Notes under the pieces: generated by a model
The model's database searches: none
The model's input: only the letters and a program-made list of their open reading frames with translations
What the model was told of the DNA's origin: nothing
Position numbers and translations under genes: made by a program
Part shown: positions 7,005 to 16,655 of the stretch, one piece after another
How positions within the stretch are numbered: position 1 is the stretch's first letter
Layout: each line of letters begins with the position of its first letter
Assembly: GCA_902790595.1 (NCBI GenBank)
Contig: CADASL010000006.1
Span: forward strand, 186,001-250,000
Source: an uncultured Bacteroidales bacterium
GTDB taxonomy: Bacteria > Bacteroidota > Bacteroidia > Bacteroidales > SZUA-534
Length of the DNA stretch: 64,000 bases
Direction of reading: 5' to 3'

Positions 7005-9722
7005 TTATTTAGCATCGTTGAGCCGCCCGGTCTGCTCCAGCATTGTGGCAATCAGGCTGTTTAGCTTTCGCGATTTGAGCAGTGTTTCAATCGGCACGTG
7101 CATACGGTATTTCCAATAGTTGCGCGGATTGGCGGGCACGTTAATTCGCTCTTGTTCAGGATTTTTTACACGGAAATCGGGGTTCAGCGCGAAGTAATCC
7201 TGAATGGGAATCATCACGCACATTGCAGGCGATTGCAAATGGCTGTCGATTATCATTTTACAAATATCGACACTGGCCGACGCGGGCGCTTTGCCTTTCT
7301 GTTTCAGCCAGTTGCTGAAGTAGCGCTGCGTCGATTCGGCATTCTCCTCCCACCAGCCACGAATGGTTGAAATGTCGTGGGTTGACGTTGCACATACCGA
7401 CGTATACGGAATTGTTTGCAAATCAACAAATTCGGTAAAAGTTTTCGGCATCCGCTGTATTTCAAGGCTCAATATGCCCAACTCGTCCATCACGGGCTTC
7501 ACGCAGTTCGGAATCATTCCCAAATCCTCGCCGCAGACCAGCATATCGCTCGCCTTGAGCAGCGCCGACAGTTTCACTTCGGCCTCACGGCGCCAAAACG
7601 CATCGTGACGGTGGTAGAAATAATCCTCATAAACAGCGTCTAACAACTGTTGGGTAGGCTTCGGCAGCCGCGCGTACGACGACGTTTTCTGCAAATCGAT
7701 ACGCGGGTGATAGCCGCCAGTGGCTTCGTCTTTGAGCAGCAGCACATCGGCGGCCACAGTGAGCAGGCCGTTGAGCAGTTGGCGTTTCGGCTTTGAAAGC
7801 GAATCGGGGTCGTTCGCACCGACTATCTTATTGTAAATCAGCCGTTGGGTGGCAAATTCAGGTTTCAGTCTGAAAAGGCCGTTCGGTTGACGGTCGAGAT
7901 AAGTTTTCTTTACCTTTTCTGCCTGATTTCCAAATAGTTTATCAATTGTTTCGGCATCGGTTGTCGGTATGCAGGCATCGGCATAATCGATTACAATGCC
8001 GTGCTGGAACAGTTCTGCTTCCGACAGCGGCAACGACGGGTTGAAATGGCCCAGAATGCCGTGTACTGCGGTTGTCGGGATTTCCCAAATGCGGAAAAAA
8101 CCGAGAATATGGTCGATTCGGTAAGCGTCGAAATAACTGTTCATCTTTGCCAAGCGCCGCCGCCACCAAGCGTAGCCGTCCTGCGCCATCCGCTCCCAAT
8201 TGTAGGTGGGGAAGCCCCAATTCTGACCATTCTCCGAGAAGAAATCGGGCGGCGCACCTGCCTGACCGTCAAAGTTATAGAGTTCGGGGGCGCACCACGC
8301 GTCAACGCTGCAACGGCTAATGCCAATCGGCAAATCGCCTTTCAGAATTATGCCGCACTTGCGGGCGTGCGCGGTAGCCTCACGCAACTGGCGGTCAAGT
8401 TCGTATTGCACATAGCACCAGAAAGTTACGTCGGCATAGTATGGCGAATCGGACTTGAACATCTTGCGCACTTCACGCTCCGAATACGTCGCAAATTTGC
8501 CCCAACTGTTGAAATCGCCCGTACGGAATTTGTCGCGCAACGCACTGAATGCCGCGTAAGGCTCAAGCCATTCGGTATTTTGCTTTGTAAACCGCTTAAA
8601 ATCTTTATTATCAACAATTTTGCCTTGATTTTGACCGAACACCGCACGACAATAATCGAGTTTCAGTTTTATAACCTTCTCGTAATCAACATCTTGCCCG
8701 TCATTAAGTTTTTGCGCAGCATCTTCAAATTGTTTTTGTTGCTGATTATCAGCAAGTTTGCCAATTTTGAAAATATCAATGAAAAGCGGATTGAGCGCAA
8801 ACACCGAAATGGCGTTGTATGGGTACGAATCGAGAAACGAATATGTTGATATTGTGTCGTTTATGGGCAAAATTTGTATCATTTTCAGCCCCACGCGCGA
8901 CGCCCAATCAATGAGTTTTTTCAGGTCGCTGAAATCGCCCACGCCGCAACTGTCGGCCGTGCGCAGCGAGAAAACAGGCACGTTGACGCCCGCAAAACGC
9001 ACCTTGCTGTCGGACATTGTGAGCACACCATCGTCGATTCGGAAAAGTGCTGGCGACTGCGGATAAGTATCTACAAATCTGTGGTTTGCACCTGGCTGCC
9101 AATACGTAAATGAACCATCGGCGCTGTCTTTAATCACATATTTATATTCAAACTCTGCTGGTAAATCATTGAGCAACAATCTGATATACCACGTTGCATA
9201 TCGGCCCACCGACATCGGCAGCATTTCAGTCCAGTTTCCCAACTGACCGCAATTGCCTGTTAGACAGACATATTGCGTTGGTTTGAGCATCGGCACGCAA
9301 CAAGTGAGTTCTATTTGGCGGCCCGAAAGGCGTTTGCGCTGCGGCTTGTCGGCAAAGCGGCTGTTGGCGGGAAAGAGCACATCGATGAACGCTGAACTCA
9401 AATAGGCAGCCTGCTCCTTCGGCAACTCCTGCCAAGTATCAACGCAGTGGCACGCGGCGGCCCCTTGCGGCGCTTCGGGCAGAACCCGCACTCGTCCCAC
9501 TTCCATCGTATACTGCTTATTCTGCTCATTCACAACAACATACTTATAATAAACCATTTCGGTGCACTCGCATTCAATGGTTGCCCGCCAGCGGTTCAAA
9601 TCGCAGCACTCAAGCGGCAACGCATCGTCTAAATTCCACATTCCCAACTCTTTCGACGAGCCCGTGACCACCAGACGCTGCCCCCATTCTGTCGGACAAT
9701 AACAATCGAAATGGTATATCAT
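7005..9722 (-). CDS. malQ: 4-alpha-glucanotransferase with N-terminal starch-binding domains
   Basis: 905-residue GH77 amylomaltase that rearranges alpha-1,4-glucans (maltodextrins). The first about 230 residues form two CBM20-like starch-binding modules, seen as YHFDCYCPTEWGQRLVVTGSSKELGMWN and LTGNCGQLGNWTEMLPM. The catalytic barrel follows: FAGVNVPVFSLRTADSCGVGDFSDL, the nucleophile region YFDAYRIDHILGFFRIWEIP, and the acid region MLVCGEDLGMIP. This long form with CBM20 is usual in Bacteroidota and resembles the plant cytosolic DPE2 layout. The presence of glgB and a GH13 amylase at 30-36 kb fits glycogen/maltodextrin metabolism. There is no signal peptide, so it is cytoplasmic. Confidence 0.94.
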   Translation of the reverse strand: MIYHFDCYCPTEWGQRLVVTGSSKELGMWNLDDALPLECCDLNRWRATIECECTEMVYYKYVVVNEQNKQYTMEVGRVRVLPEAPQGAAACHCVDTWQELPKEQAAYLSSAFIDVLFPANSRFADKPQRKRLSGRQIELTCCVPMLKPTQYVCLTGNCGQLGNWTEMLPMSVGRYATWYIRLLLNDLPAEFEYKYVIKDSADGSFTYWQPGANHRFVDTYPQSPALFRIDDGVLTMSDSKVRFAGVNVPVFSLRTADSCGVGDFSDLKKLIDWASRVGLKMIQILPINDTISTYSFLDSYPYNAISVFALNPLFIDIFKIGKLADNQQQKQFEDAAQKLNDGQDVDYEKVIKLKLDYCRAVFGQNQGKIVDNKDFKRFTKQNTEWLEPYAAFSALRDKFRTGDFNSWGKFATYSEREVRKMFKSDSPYYADVTFWCYVQYELDRQLREATAHARKCGIILKGDLPIGISRCSVDAWCAPELYNFDGQAGAPPDFFSENGQNWGFPTYNWERMAQDGYAWWRRRLAKMNSYFDAYRIDHILGFFRIWEIPTTAVHGILGHFNPSLPLSEAELFQHGIVIDYADACIPTTDAETIDKLFGNQAEKVKKTYLDRQPNGLFRLKPEFATQRLIYNKIVGANDPDSLSKPKRQLLNGLLTVAADVLLLKDEATGGYHPRIDLQKTSSYARLPKPTQQLLDAVYEDYFYHRHDAFWRREAEVKLSALLKASDMLVCGEDLGMIPNCVKPVMDELGILSLEIQRMPKTFTEFVDLQTIPYTSVCATSTHDISTIRGWWEENAESTQRYFSNWLKQKGKAPASASVDICKMIIDSHLQSPAMCVMIPIQDYFALNPDFRVKNPEQERINVPANPRNYWKYRMHVPIETLLKSRKLNSLIATMLEQTGRLNDAK

Positions 9723-9776
9723 AAGTTTGTTATAAGTTGAAAGTTAATAAGTTATTAGTTTTGCTTAGAAGTTTAT

Positions 9777-9792
9777 CCCGATAGCTATCGGG
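9777..9792. repeat. CCCGATAGCTATCGGG palindrome, copy 1
   Basis: Perfect 16-bp palindrome followed by GGCTTC and a GTTGAGAA word. Five copies of CCCGATANNTATCGGG-type palindromes occur in the window (9777, 21202, 32685, 33947, 39322), all intergenic. Confidence 0.8.
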
Positions 9793-9844
9793 GGCTTCAT
9801 TGTTGAGAAGGTTGAGAAAGTTTATAATACGCTAACCTTTACCC

Positions 9845-9872
9845 TTTACACTTTACACTTTACACTTTACAC
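9845..9872. repeat. TTTACAC tandem repeat, four copies
   Basis: Four exact 7-bp TTTACAC units between malQ and trxB. Degenerate versions of the same word occur at about 24677-24710 before the DUF4412 gene. These are simple-sequence filler in intergenic space. Confidence 0.8.
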
Positions 9873-9894
9873 TCTCCCCTCTACACACTTCCCC

Positions 9895-10836
9895 TTACCC
9901 TTTACTCAGCAAATAGCGCTCGGCGTCGAGAGCGGCCTTGCAGCCCGAACCAGCGGCCACAATGGCCTGACGGTAGGTGCGGTCCATCACATCGCCGCAA
10001 GCGAAAACGCCTGGCACATTGGTGCGCGACGAGTTGGGTTCGGTCAGAATGTAGCCGTCTTCGTCGGTCTTCACAAACGGCTGAAAAACAGCGCTATTCG
10101 GGTGGTGACCAATGGCAAGGAAGAATCCGTCAATCTTAATCTGGCGGCGCTCCTCGTCGGGCGTTCCCTGACGGTAAACCAGATTGGCTCCCTCAACAAC
10201 GCCATCACCAAACAAATCTAAAGTATTGTGTTCGAACAAGATTTCGATATTCGGCGTGTTCAACACGCGCTCCTGCATCGCCTTCGACGCACGCAGATAG
10301 TTCTTGCGCACAATCATATAAACCTTGTTGCAAAGGTGCGCCAGATAAGTGGCCTCCTCGCAGGCAGTGTCGCCGCCACCAACCACCGCAACATCTTTTT
10401 TGCGGTAGAAAAATCCATCGCACGTGGCGCAAGCCGACACGCCGCTTCCGCGATATTTCTCCTCCGACGGCAGCCCAAGATATTTGGCCGTTGCCCCCGT
10501 GGCGATTATAACAGCCTCGGCATCAATTAGTTTCTCATCGTCAACGGTAACCAAATGGCGGCCATCGGCAAAATCGACTTTTGTAACCGTGCCAAACCGA
10601 ATGTCGGTTCCCAAACGCTCAGCCTGCTGACGGAATTCCTCCATCATCTGGTTGCCGTCAACGCCATTCGGGTAGCCCGGAAAATTCTCAATTTCAGTAG
10701 TTTGCGTCAGTTGACCGCCAGCCTGCAATCCCTGCACCAAAACTGGTGACAGATTGGCGCGCGAAGCATAGATTGCCGCCGTATAACCTGCTGGTCCTGA
10801 ACCAATTATCAAGACTTTTACTTTTTCTGTTTCCAT
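9895..10836 (-). CDS. trxB: Thioredoxin-disulfide reductase
   Basis: 313-residue flavoprotein that reduces thioredoxin with NADPH. The N-terminal FAD motif is LIIGSGPAGYTAAIYASRA, the redox-active disulfide lies in SACATCDGFF (CATC), the NADPH motif is VAVVGGGDTACEEATYL, and the C-terminal FAD motif is GVFACGDVMDRTYRQAIVAAGSG. All hallmark residues and the length are typical of the low-molecular-weight class. It is a single-gene unit with its own promoter-like box upstream. Confidence 0.96.
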   Translation of the reverse strand: METEKVKVLIIGSGPAGYTAAIYASRANLSPVLVQGLQAGGQLTQTTEIENFPGYPNGVDGNQMMEEFRQQAERLGTDIRFGTVTKVDFADGRHLVTVDDEKLIDAEAVIIATGATAKYLGLPSEEKYRGSGVSACATCDGFFYRKKDVAVVGGGDTACEEATYLAHLCNKVYMIVRKNYLRASKAMQERVLNTPNIEILFEHNTLDLFGDGVVEGANLVYRQGTPDEERRQIKIDGFFLAIGHHPNSAVFQPFVKTDEDGYILTEPNSSRTNVPGVFACGDVMDRTYRQAIVAAGSGCKAALDAERYLLSKG

Positions 10837-10855
10837 AATCGAAATATTTTGCAGA

Positions 10856-10863
10856 CAAACATA
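10856..10863 (-). promoter_or_regulatory. -7 element TATGTTTG of trxB
   Basis: On the minus strand TATGTTTG matches TAnnTTTG, 19 bp upstream of the trxB ATG. No clear -33 element was found. Confidence 0.5.
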
Positions 10864-11049
10864 TAAAGAGATTCTGTTTTTGCGGCAGACACGGCATCGG
10901 TAGTGCTAACAGAAAATTAACAAACGGAATGCCTGCATTAGGGCACTCTACAGCAACCAGGCTAAAATTTTTCGCAAAAGCGGAAATATTTCTGCAAAAA
11001 AAGTTTTGCAAGATGCCTACCTATTGATACATTTGCAGCCGCAAAACCA

Positions 11050-11126
11050 CGGGGTGTGGCGCAGTTGGCTAGCGTACTTGCATGGGGTGCAAGTGGTCGT
11101 CCGTTCGAGTCGGATCACCCCGACCA
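11050..11126 (+). tRNA. tRNA-Pro(GGG), CCA encoded
   Basis: Seven-base acceptor stem CGGGGTG/CACCCCG (11050-11056 with 11116-11122), D-arm containing GCGCAGTTGGCTAGCG, anticodon arm CTTGC-ATGGGGT-GCAAG with anticodon GGG after T33, and T-arm GTCCG-TTCGAGT-CGGAT. The discriminator A and the CCA end are encoded. The anticodon loop is the same as in other proline GGG tRNAs. It reads CCC/CCU codons. Confidence 0.93.
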
Positions 11127-11161
11127 AAAAATCCTGAAAGTCATTGATTTTCGGGATTTTT
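11127..11161 (+). terminator. Rho-independent terminator after tRNA-Pro
   Basis: AAAATCCTGAAA...TTTCGGGATTTTT forms a 12-bp stem with one G-U pair, loop GTCATTGA, and a short T-run. It begins directly after the tRNA CCA end and ends before panE. Confidence 0.75.
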
Positions 11162-11183
11162 GCTTTTAGATAAACATCTGATT

Positions 11184-12107
11184 ATGAACTTGAAATACGC
11201 AATTGTCGGCACAGGCGCCATTGGCGGATACTACGGCGGACGGCTTGCCAACTCGGGCAAAGACGTTCACTTTCTGTTCAACACTGAATATGAGCACGTT
11301 GCCGCACACGGTCTGCAAGTTGACTCGGTGAACGGCGATTTTGTCATAAATCCGATAAACGCCTACAAATCAACGGTTGATATGCCCAAGTGCGATGTTG
11401 TGCTGGTTGGTTTGAAATCGACACAAAACCACCTTCTGCCGCAATTGCTGCCGCCGCTGCTCAAGAGCAACACCATCATTATATTGGTGCAGAACGGGCT
11501 CGGACTTGAGCAAAAATTAGCATCCGAATTACCCGACCAACCCATTGCGGGCGCGGCTGCATTCATATGCTCATCGAGAATTGGCAAAGGCCACATCCGC
11601 CACGCCGACTACGGTGCCATCACCATTGGCGAATATCAAAAGTGCGCGCCCGACGTGCTGGCGCAAATCAAAGCCGACTTTGACGAAGCCCAAATTCCTT
11701 GCACCATCACGCAGAACCTGAACGAGATGCGCTGGCGCAAACTGGTCTGGAACATCCCCTACAACGGCCTCACCGTGGCGCTGAACACATCAACCGACCG
11801 CCTGATGGCCTTTGCCGCAACCCGCCAACTCGTGACCGACCTAATGAACGAAGTGGTTGACGCCGCCGCCGTCTGCGGTGCGCCATTCGAGCGCGAGTTT
11901 GTTGACAAAATGCTCGCAATGACCGACCGAATGACGCCCTACAGTCCAAGTATGAAACTCGATTTCGACAACCACCGTCCGATGGAAATTGAAGCCATCT
12001 ACACAAATCCCGTGAAGACGGCTCTGGCTGCGGGCTACCATATGCGCAAAACCGAAATGCTTGAGCAGGAACTGCGGTTTATACAAAGCAACATTTTAAA
12101 TCTATAA
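11184..12107 (+). CDS. panE: 2-dehydropantoate 2-reductase
   Basis: 307-residue NADPH-dependent ketopantoate reductase of the pantothenate (CoA) pathway. The nucleotide loop is YAIVGTGAIGGYYGGRLA at the N-terminus. The catalytic lysine region reads MRWRKLVWNIPYNGLTVAL, and the C-terminal substrate motif is HRPMEIEAIYTNPV. ATG at 11184 is chosen because the dinucleotide-binding strand starts there; an upstream in-frame codon at 11160 lies inside the tRNA terminator. No other pantothenate genes are adjacent. Some family members act on other 2-oxo acids, but the motifs match PanE well. Confidence 0.88.
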   Translation: MNLKYAIVGTGAIGGYYGGRLANSGKDVHFLFNTEYEHVAAHGLQVDSVNGDFVINPINAYKSTVDMPKCDVVLVGLKSTQNHLLPQLLPPLLKSNTIIILVQNGLGLEQKLASELPDQPIAGAAAFICSSRIGKGHIRHADYGAITIGEYQKCAPDVLAQIKADFDEAQIPCTITQNLNEMRWRKLVWNIPYNGLTVALNTSTDRLMAFAATRQLVTDLMNEVVDAAAVCGAPFEREFVDKMLAMTDRMTPYSPSMKLDFDNHRPMEIEAIYTNPVKTALAAGYHMRKTEMLEQELRFIQSNILNL

Positions 12108-12231
12108 AACCAGATTCCATTTACCGGTTTGAGCCTTCGACTGGCCTGTTCATTTTTTTATTCTGACGCTGTCATTTATATAAAAGTATTTTTTACTTTT
12201 ATCGTCAAATAAACTTAATACCACATATAAA

Positions 12232-15200
12232 ATGAACGGAACAAAACTCGCCATTGCGGCAGCGCTCACAAGCATTTCGCTGACAATCAGCGCACAAGAA
12301 GAGTGGCGCAATCCACAAGTGAATCAGATAAACCGACTTGAACAGCACGCTGACTATTTTGCTTTCAGCAGTGCCGATGACGCAAAAAACGGCGACAAGA
12401 CGCTGGCGACCAACTATTTATCGATTGAAGGCCAATGGAAATTCAACTGGGTTGAAAATGCCGACCAACGGCCGACAACCTTCTTCCAAACCAACTTCGA
12501 CGACTCGCAGTGGGGCACGATGCCCGTTCCCGGATTGTGGGAACTCAACGGCTACGGCGACCCCGTCTATACCAACGTGGGCTTTCCCTGGGGTCCGTTC
12601 TCGGGAAACAACGCGCCCGAAGTGGGCACGCAGCACAACCACGTGGGCTCGTACCGCCGAACAATCGCCATACCCGACAACTGGGCTGGGCAGAACGTTG
12701 TAATACACATTGGTTCAGCCACTTCGAACGTTTATTTGTGGGTAAACGGCAAGTTTGTCGGGTACTCTGAAGACAGCAAGGTGGCCGCCGAATTTGATAT
12801 TACCAAATACTTGAAAAAGGGTGATAATCTGTTTGCTATGCAGATTTTCCGCTGGTGCGACGGCTCGTATCTCGAAGACCAAGATTTCTGGCGCTTTGCG
12901 GGCATTGCGCGCGAGTGCTATCTCTACTCGCAGCCCAAAGTTCACGCCAACGATGTGGAGATTGTCCCCGACCTGACCGACAACTACACCAACGGCGCAC
13001 TCGACATTACCGTGAAAACTTCGGGCAGCGCAAAGGTGAAGGCTACGCTGTTCGACTGTGCTGACAATCAAATATTTTCGGCCAATTTGCAACCGAAGGG
13101 CAAGAACACATTCGCGCTTTCGCAGAAGTGCGGCGCAGTGAAAAAATGGTCGGCTGAAGAACCGAATCTCTATTCGCTCGAAATCACCATTCTTGACAAT
13201 AAAAACACTGCTCTTCAAGTGATTAGGCAAAATGTCGGTTTCCGCAAAATTGAGCAGAAAACCGATTTGGGACAGATTTGGGTTAACGGCAAGCCCGTTC
13301 TCATTAAGGGCGTCGACCGCCACGAACTCGACCCAGACTACGGCTACTGCGTGCCGCGCTGGCGTATGGAACAGGACGCAAAGATTATGAAAGAGATGAA
13401 CGTGAATGCGGTGCGCACCTGCCACTATCCCGACGACCCATACTGGTACGAACTCTGCGACCGCTACGGCTTTTATATGGTGAGCGAAGCCAACCTTGAG
13501 TCGCACGGCCTGATTTACACCGACCGCTGCCTGTCGCACAACGAGACGTGGCTGCAGGCCCACCTTGAGCGCAACCAACGCGCCTTCGAGACCTACAAAA
13601 ACCACCCCGCCATAATTTTCCTGTCGCTGGGCAACGAAGCAGGTCCTGGCAAGAATTTCGAAGCGTGCTACAAGTGGCTCAAGGAGCGCCAATCGAGCCG
13701 CCCCGTGCAGTACGAACCCGCTGGTCTTAAGGAGTTTACCGATGTTTTCTGCCCGATGTATGCCGACTATGGCACGATGGAGCGCTACGCCAACGACCCG
13801 AAGGCCTACCGCCCGCTCATTCAGTGCGAATACTCGCACGCGATGGGCAACTCGTGCGGCGGTTTCAAGGAGTATTGGGACCTGATTCGCAAATATCCGA
13901 AGTTGCAGGGCGGTTTCATTTGGGACTTTGTCGACCAAGCGCTGCACCGCCGCCGCGCCGACGGCACGCTTGAGTACACCTACGGCGGCGACTACAACAA
14001 CTACGACGCCACCGACAACAACTTCAACTGCAACGGACTCATTTCGCCCGACCGAGTGCTCAATCCGCACGCCTACGAAGTGAAATATTTCTATCAGAAT
14101 ATTTGGACCGAACTTGTTGATATTAAGCAAGGTACAATCAAGGTTACGAACGAGAACTTCTTTACCGACCTCTCGAAATATTATGCCGAGTGGAACATTG
14201 AAGCCGACGGCAAATGTATTCTGGCTGGCATTGTGTCCGATATCAAAGTTGAGCCGCAATCGTCTGATACTGTGCAACTTGGGTTCGACGGCAGCCGCAT
14301 TCCCGCGCAGGGCGATGTCTTTTTCAATATCAAATACAAACTGAAACAGGCCAACGGTATTCTGCCCGCAGGCTCGCAAGTGGCTTACGACCAATTGGTT
14401 ATCGCGGAAGCGGAATTGAAAGACGCTTTCGCGGAAAGCAAAAAAACGATTGCCGTGGACACTTCAGCGCCACAAAAGACAATCATTAAGGGCGAAAACT
14501 TTGAATATCAGTTCGATGAATCATATTTCCTTTGCAGCATTGTCATCGACGGCCGCCAATATTTGAAAGACGGCAGCACGCTGCGCCCCAACTTTTGGCG
14601 TGCCCCCACCGACAACGACTACGGCGCACGTATGGAACGGCGGTTCGCGGCTTGGGAAAACGCTTCTTTCAAACTGAAAAACAATGAGCGGTATTATGCC
14701 GACAAGGACAAGATTACAACCGTTGTGGCTGAATATCAGATAATTGCATCGGACACAATCCAATTGGGCGAACTGGCGCTCACCTATCGAATCAATGATA
14801 AAGGGCAGATTGCTGTGCATCAGCAATTTACACCAAACAACGATGCCAAGGCAAAGCCCAATCTGTTCCGCTTTGGAATGCGGATGGAGATGCCCGAATC
14901 GTTCGACCGCATCGACTATTTTGGCCGCGGACCAATTGAGAACTATGCTGACCGCAAACTGTCGCAACCTATCGGACACTATGCGCAAAGCGTTGACGAA
15001 CAATACTATCCATACATTCGTCCGCAGGAGACTGGCACCAAAAGCGACCTGCGCCGCTATGCCATAACCGACGTTGCGGGCCGCGGATTGCAGTTCACAT
15101 CGACGAAACTTTTCTCGGCATCGGCTCTGCCATACACAATGGAGAACCTTTGCCCCACAAAGGAGAAGCGCCAATACCACTCAACCGACCTCAAGGCAGA

Positions 15201-15339
15201 GCACCTGACGGCCGTCTGCATCGACGGAGCGCAAATGGGAATGGGTTGCGTGAACTCGTGGGGCGCCTGGCCGCTGCCGCAGTACTGTCTGCCTTTCGGG
15301 CCGTACGAGTTTGAGTTTGTGATTACGCCTGTGAAATGA
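12232..15339 (+). CDS. lacZ: Beta-galactosidase, GH2 family, secreted
   Basis: 1035-residue GH2 enzyme with the LacZ domain order: sugar-binding jelly roll (about residues 40-220), immunoglobulin-like domain, TIM barrel, second Ig-like domain, and a C-terminal bgal small-chain domain. The proton donor is E469 in LSLGNEAGPG and the nucleophile is E533 in IQCEYSHAMGNS; EANLESHG is also present. An N-terminal signal peptide (IAAALTSISLTISAQE) points to export to the periplasm. It hydrolyses terminal beta-galactosides, for instance from lactose or host or plant glycans. It stands alone, with no SusC/D pair nearby. Confidence 0.95.
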   Translation: MNGTKLAIAAALTSISLTISAQEEWRNPQVNQINRLEQHADYFAFSSADDAKNGDKTLATNYLSIEGQWKFNWVENADQRPTTFFQTNFDDSQWGTMPVPGLWELNGYGDPVYTNVGFPWGPFSGNNAPEVGTQHNHVGSYRRTIAIPDNWAGQNVVIHIGSATSNVYLWVNGKFVGYSEDSKVAAEFDITKYLKKGDNLFAMQIFRWCDGSYLEDQDFWRFAGIARECYLYSQPKVHANDVEIVPDLTDNYTNGALDITVKTSGSAKVKATLFDCADNQIFSANLQPKGKNTFALSQKCGAVKKWSAEEPNLYSLEITILDNKNTALQVIRQNVGFRKIEQKTDLGQIWVNGKPVLIKGVDRHELDPDYGYCVPRWRMEQDAKIMKEMNVNAVRTCHYPDDPYWYELCDRYGFYMVSEANLESHGLIYTDRCLSHNETWLQAHLERNQRAFETYKNHPAIIFLSLGNEAGPGKNFEACYKWLKERQSSRPVQYEPAGLKEFTDVFCPMYADYGTMERYANDPKAYRPLIQCEYSHAMGNSCGGFKEYWDLIRKYPKLQGGFIWDFVDQALHRRRADGTLEYTYGGDYNNYDATDNNFNCNGLISPDRVLNPHAYEVKYFYQNIWTELVDIKQGTIKVTNENFFTDLSKYYAEWNIEADGKCILAGIVSDIKVEPQSSDTVQLGFDGSRIPAQGDVFFNIKYKLKQANGILPAGSQVAYDQLVIAEAELKDAFAESKKTIAVDTSAPQKTIIKGENFEYQFDESYFLCSIVIDGRQYLKDGSTLRPNFWRAPTDNDYGARMERRFAAWENASFKLKNNERYYADKDKITTVVAEYQIIASDTIQLGELALTYRINDKGQIAVHQQFTPNNDAKAKPNLFRFGMRMEMPESFDRIDYFGRGPIENYADRKLSQPIGHYAQSVDEQYYPYIRPQETGTKSDLRRYAITDVAGRGLQFTSTKLFSASALPYTMENLCPTKEKRQYHSTDLKAEHLTAVCIDGAQMGMGCVNSWGAWPLPQYCLPFGPYEFEFVITPVK

Positions 15340-15378
15340 TATTTTTGCAGCGTTTAACGCTGACAAAAAAATCGGAAA

Positions 15379-16494
15379 ATGGGAAAGATAACCACCCGCG
15401 AGAAGCAGATTTCGAGAACGAGTTTCATCGGCATTGCCGCCAATCTGCTGCTTGCCACTTTTAAGGCGATTGTGGGCCTGATGGCCAATTCAATAGCCAT
15501 TTTGCTCGACGCCGTCAACAACCTGAGCGATGCGCTCTCGTCGGTGATTACCATTGTGGGCATCAAACTTGCGCACCGCAAGCCCGACCGCGAGCATCCG
15601 TTCGGCTACGGGCGGATTGAGTATTTCAGCGCCATTCTGATTGCAGGGCTTGTGTTTGCGGCTGGCGCGGCATCGCTCATTGAGTCGGTGAAAAAGATTA
15701 TCGACCCAGTGGTGCCCGAATACTCTACAGTGACCATTGTGGTGATTGTGGTGGCCATTGCAACCAAGTTAGTATTAGGCAGATACGTCAAACGCCAAGG
15801 CGAGCGTTTCAGTTCCGATGCACTGATTGCCTCGGGTGCCGACGCCCTGCACGACGCCGTCATTTCCGCATCCACACTCGTGGGCGCCGCCATAACGCTG
15901 ATTTTCGGTCTGGCGGTTGACGGCATAATCGGCGCGGTGATTTCGGTGTTCATCATCAAATCGGGTATCGAACTGTTTATGAAGCCGATGAACCAGATTT
16001 TGGGTGCCCGCACCGATAGCGAGACCACGCATAGTATGAAAGCTGATATTGCTGAATTTGAAGGTGTTATCGGCGTTTACGACCTTGTTCTGCACAACTA
16101 CGGCCACGACCGCGCTGTCGGCTCGGCGCACGTTGAAGTTGACTCAACAATGACCGCCCGCGATATTCACTTGTTAACCAAGCGGATACAACGCCAGATT
16201 GTGATGAAGTACGGCGTTTTCCTAACCATCGGCATCTACGCCACCGACAGGCAAAACGGCGAATACGGATTGATGCAGAGCGACATACGCAGCATTGTGT
16301 CGAATTTCGACGGTGTGCTGCAGGTGCACGGCATTTTCATCGACACAAACTCAAAACTGATTTCGTTTGACGCGGTAGTCGATTTCAAGATAAGCGACAA
16401 ACTGGCTCTGCGTCAGCAAATTGCCGATGCCGTTGTGCAGAAATTCGCAGGATACGAAGTCGAGATAAATTTCGATATTGATTACAGCGATTGA
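15379..16494 (+). CDS. Cation diffusion facilitator (CDF) family metal transporter
   Basis: 371-residue inner-membrane proton-coupled exporter of divalent metals (Zn, Fe, Mn or Co). Six transmembrane helices precede a cytoplasmic domain. The metal site motifs are LLDAVNNLSDALSS in helix 2 and ASGADALHDAVISAS in helix 5, with RKPDREHPFGYGRIEYFSA between them. The C-terminal half (about residues 220-371) contains two ferredoxin-like repeats, which is longer than in the minimal CDF. Metal specificity cannot be read directly. It starts 39 bp after the lacZ stop on the same strand and may be co-transcribed. Confidence 0.92.
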   Translation: MGKITTREKQISRTSFIGIAANLLLATFKAIVGLMANSIAILLDAVNNLSDALSSVITIVGIKLAHRKPDREHPFGYGRIEYFSAILIAGLVFAAGAASLIESVKKIIDPVVPEYSTVTIVVIVVAIATKLVLGRYVKRQGERFSSDALIASGADALHDAVISASTLVGAAITLIFGLAVDGIIGAVISVFIIKSGIELFMKPMNQILGARTDSETTHSMKADIAEFEGVIGVYDLVLHNYGHDRAVGSAHVEVDSTMTARDIHLLTKRIQRQIVMKYGVFLTIGIYATDRQNGEYGLMQSDIRSIVSNFDGVLQVHGIFIDTNSKLISFDAVVDFKISDKLALRQQIADAVVQKFAGYEVEINFDIDYSD

Positions 16495-16522
16495 GACCTG
16501 CCTATCTCTTGATTATCAGATA

Positions 16523-16564
16523 CTAATATATCATTCCGAACATCCAAAGCGGAATACGGTTTGC
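16523..16564 (-). pseudogene. Decayed 3' end of a DUF4143-type AAA ATPase
   Basis: Minus-strand reading gives NRIPLWMFGMIY followed by TAG. This is the highly conserved C-terminal signature (GN[KR]IPLW[ML]FG..Y-stop) of a Bacteroidota AAA ATPase/DUF4143 family. Upstream of these 13 codons the similarity stops, so only about 40 bp remain. A longer remnant of the same family, ending GNKIPLWLFGFLY, lies at 54081-54251. The fragment sits between the CDF gene and the repeat block that precedes the ATPase gene at 16769. Confidence 0.7.
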
Positions 16565-16598
16565 GCGGCCGGTTGTGAGAATATGGCGCAAAAAAGAA

Positions 16599-16642
16599 TG
16601 TTTGGAAACACTTTTTTTGAGCAGAAAAGATGTTTGGAAACA
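16599..16642. repeat. Dyad TGTTTGGAAACA, two copies 32 bp apart
   Basis: TGTTTGGAAACA at 16599-16610 and 16631-16642, each followed by a run of T and GAG. The dyad symmetry and 32-bp spacing recall the TGTTCA-N6-TGAACA array (33-bp spacing) next to the other ATPase remnant at 54.27 kb. Confidence 0.75.
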
Positions 16643-16655
16643 TTTTTTTTGAGTT

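Noticed and set aside
12715..14394. 559-codon minus-strand open frame opposite lacZ
   Set aside because: Antisense shadow produced by GC-biased codons of lacZ; the plus-strand GH2 motifs are unambiguous.
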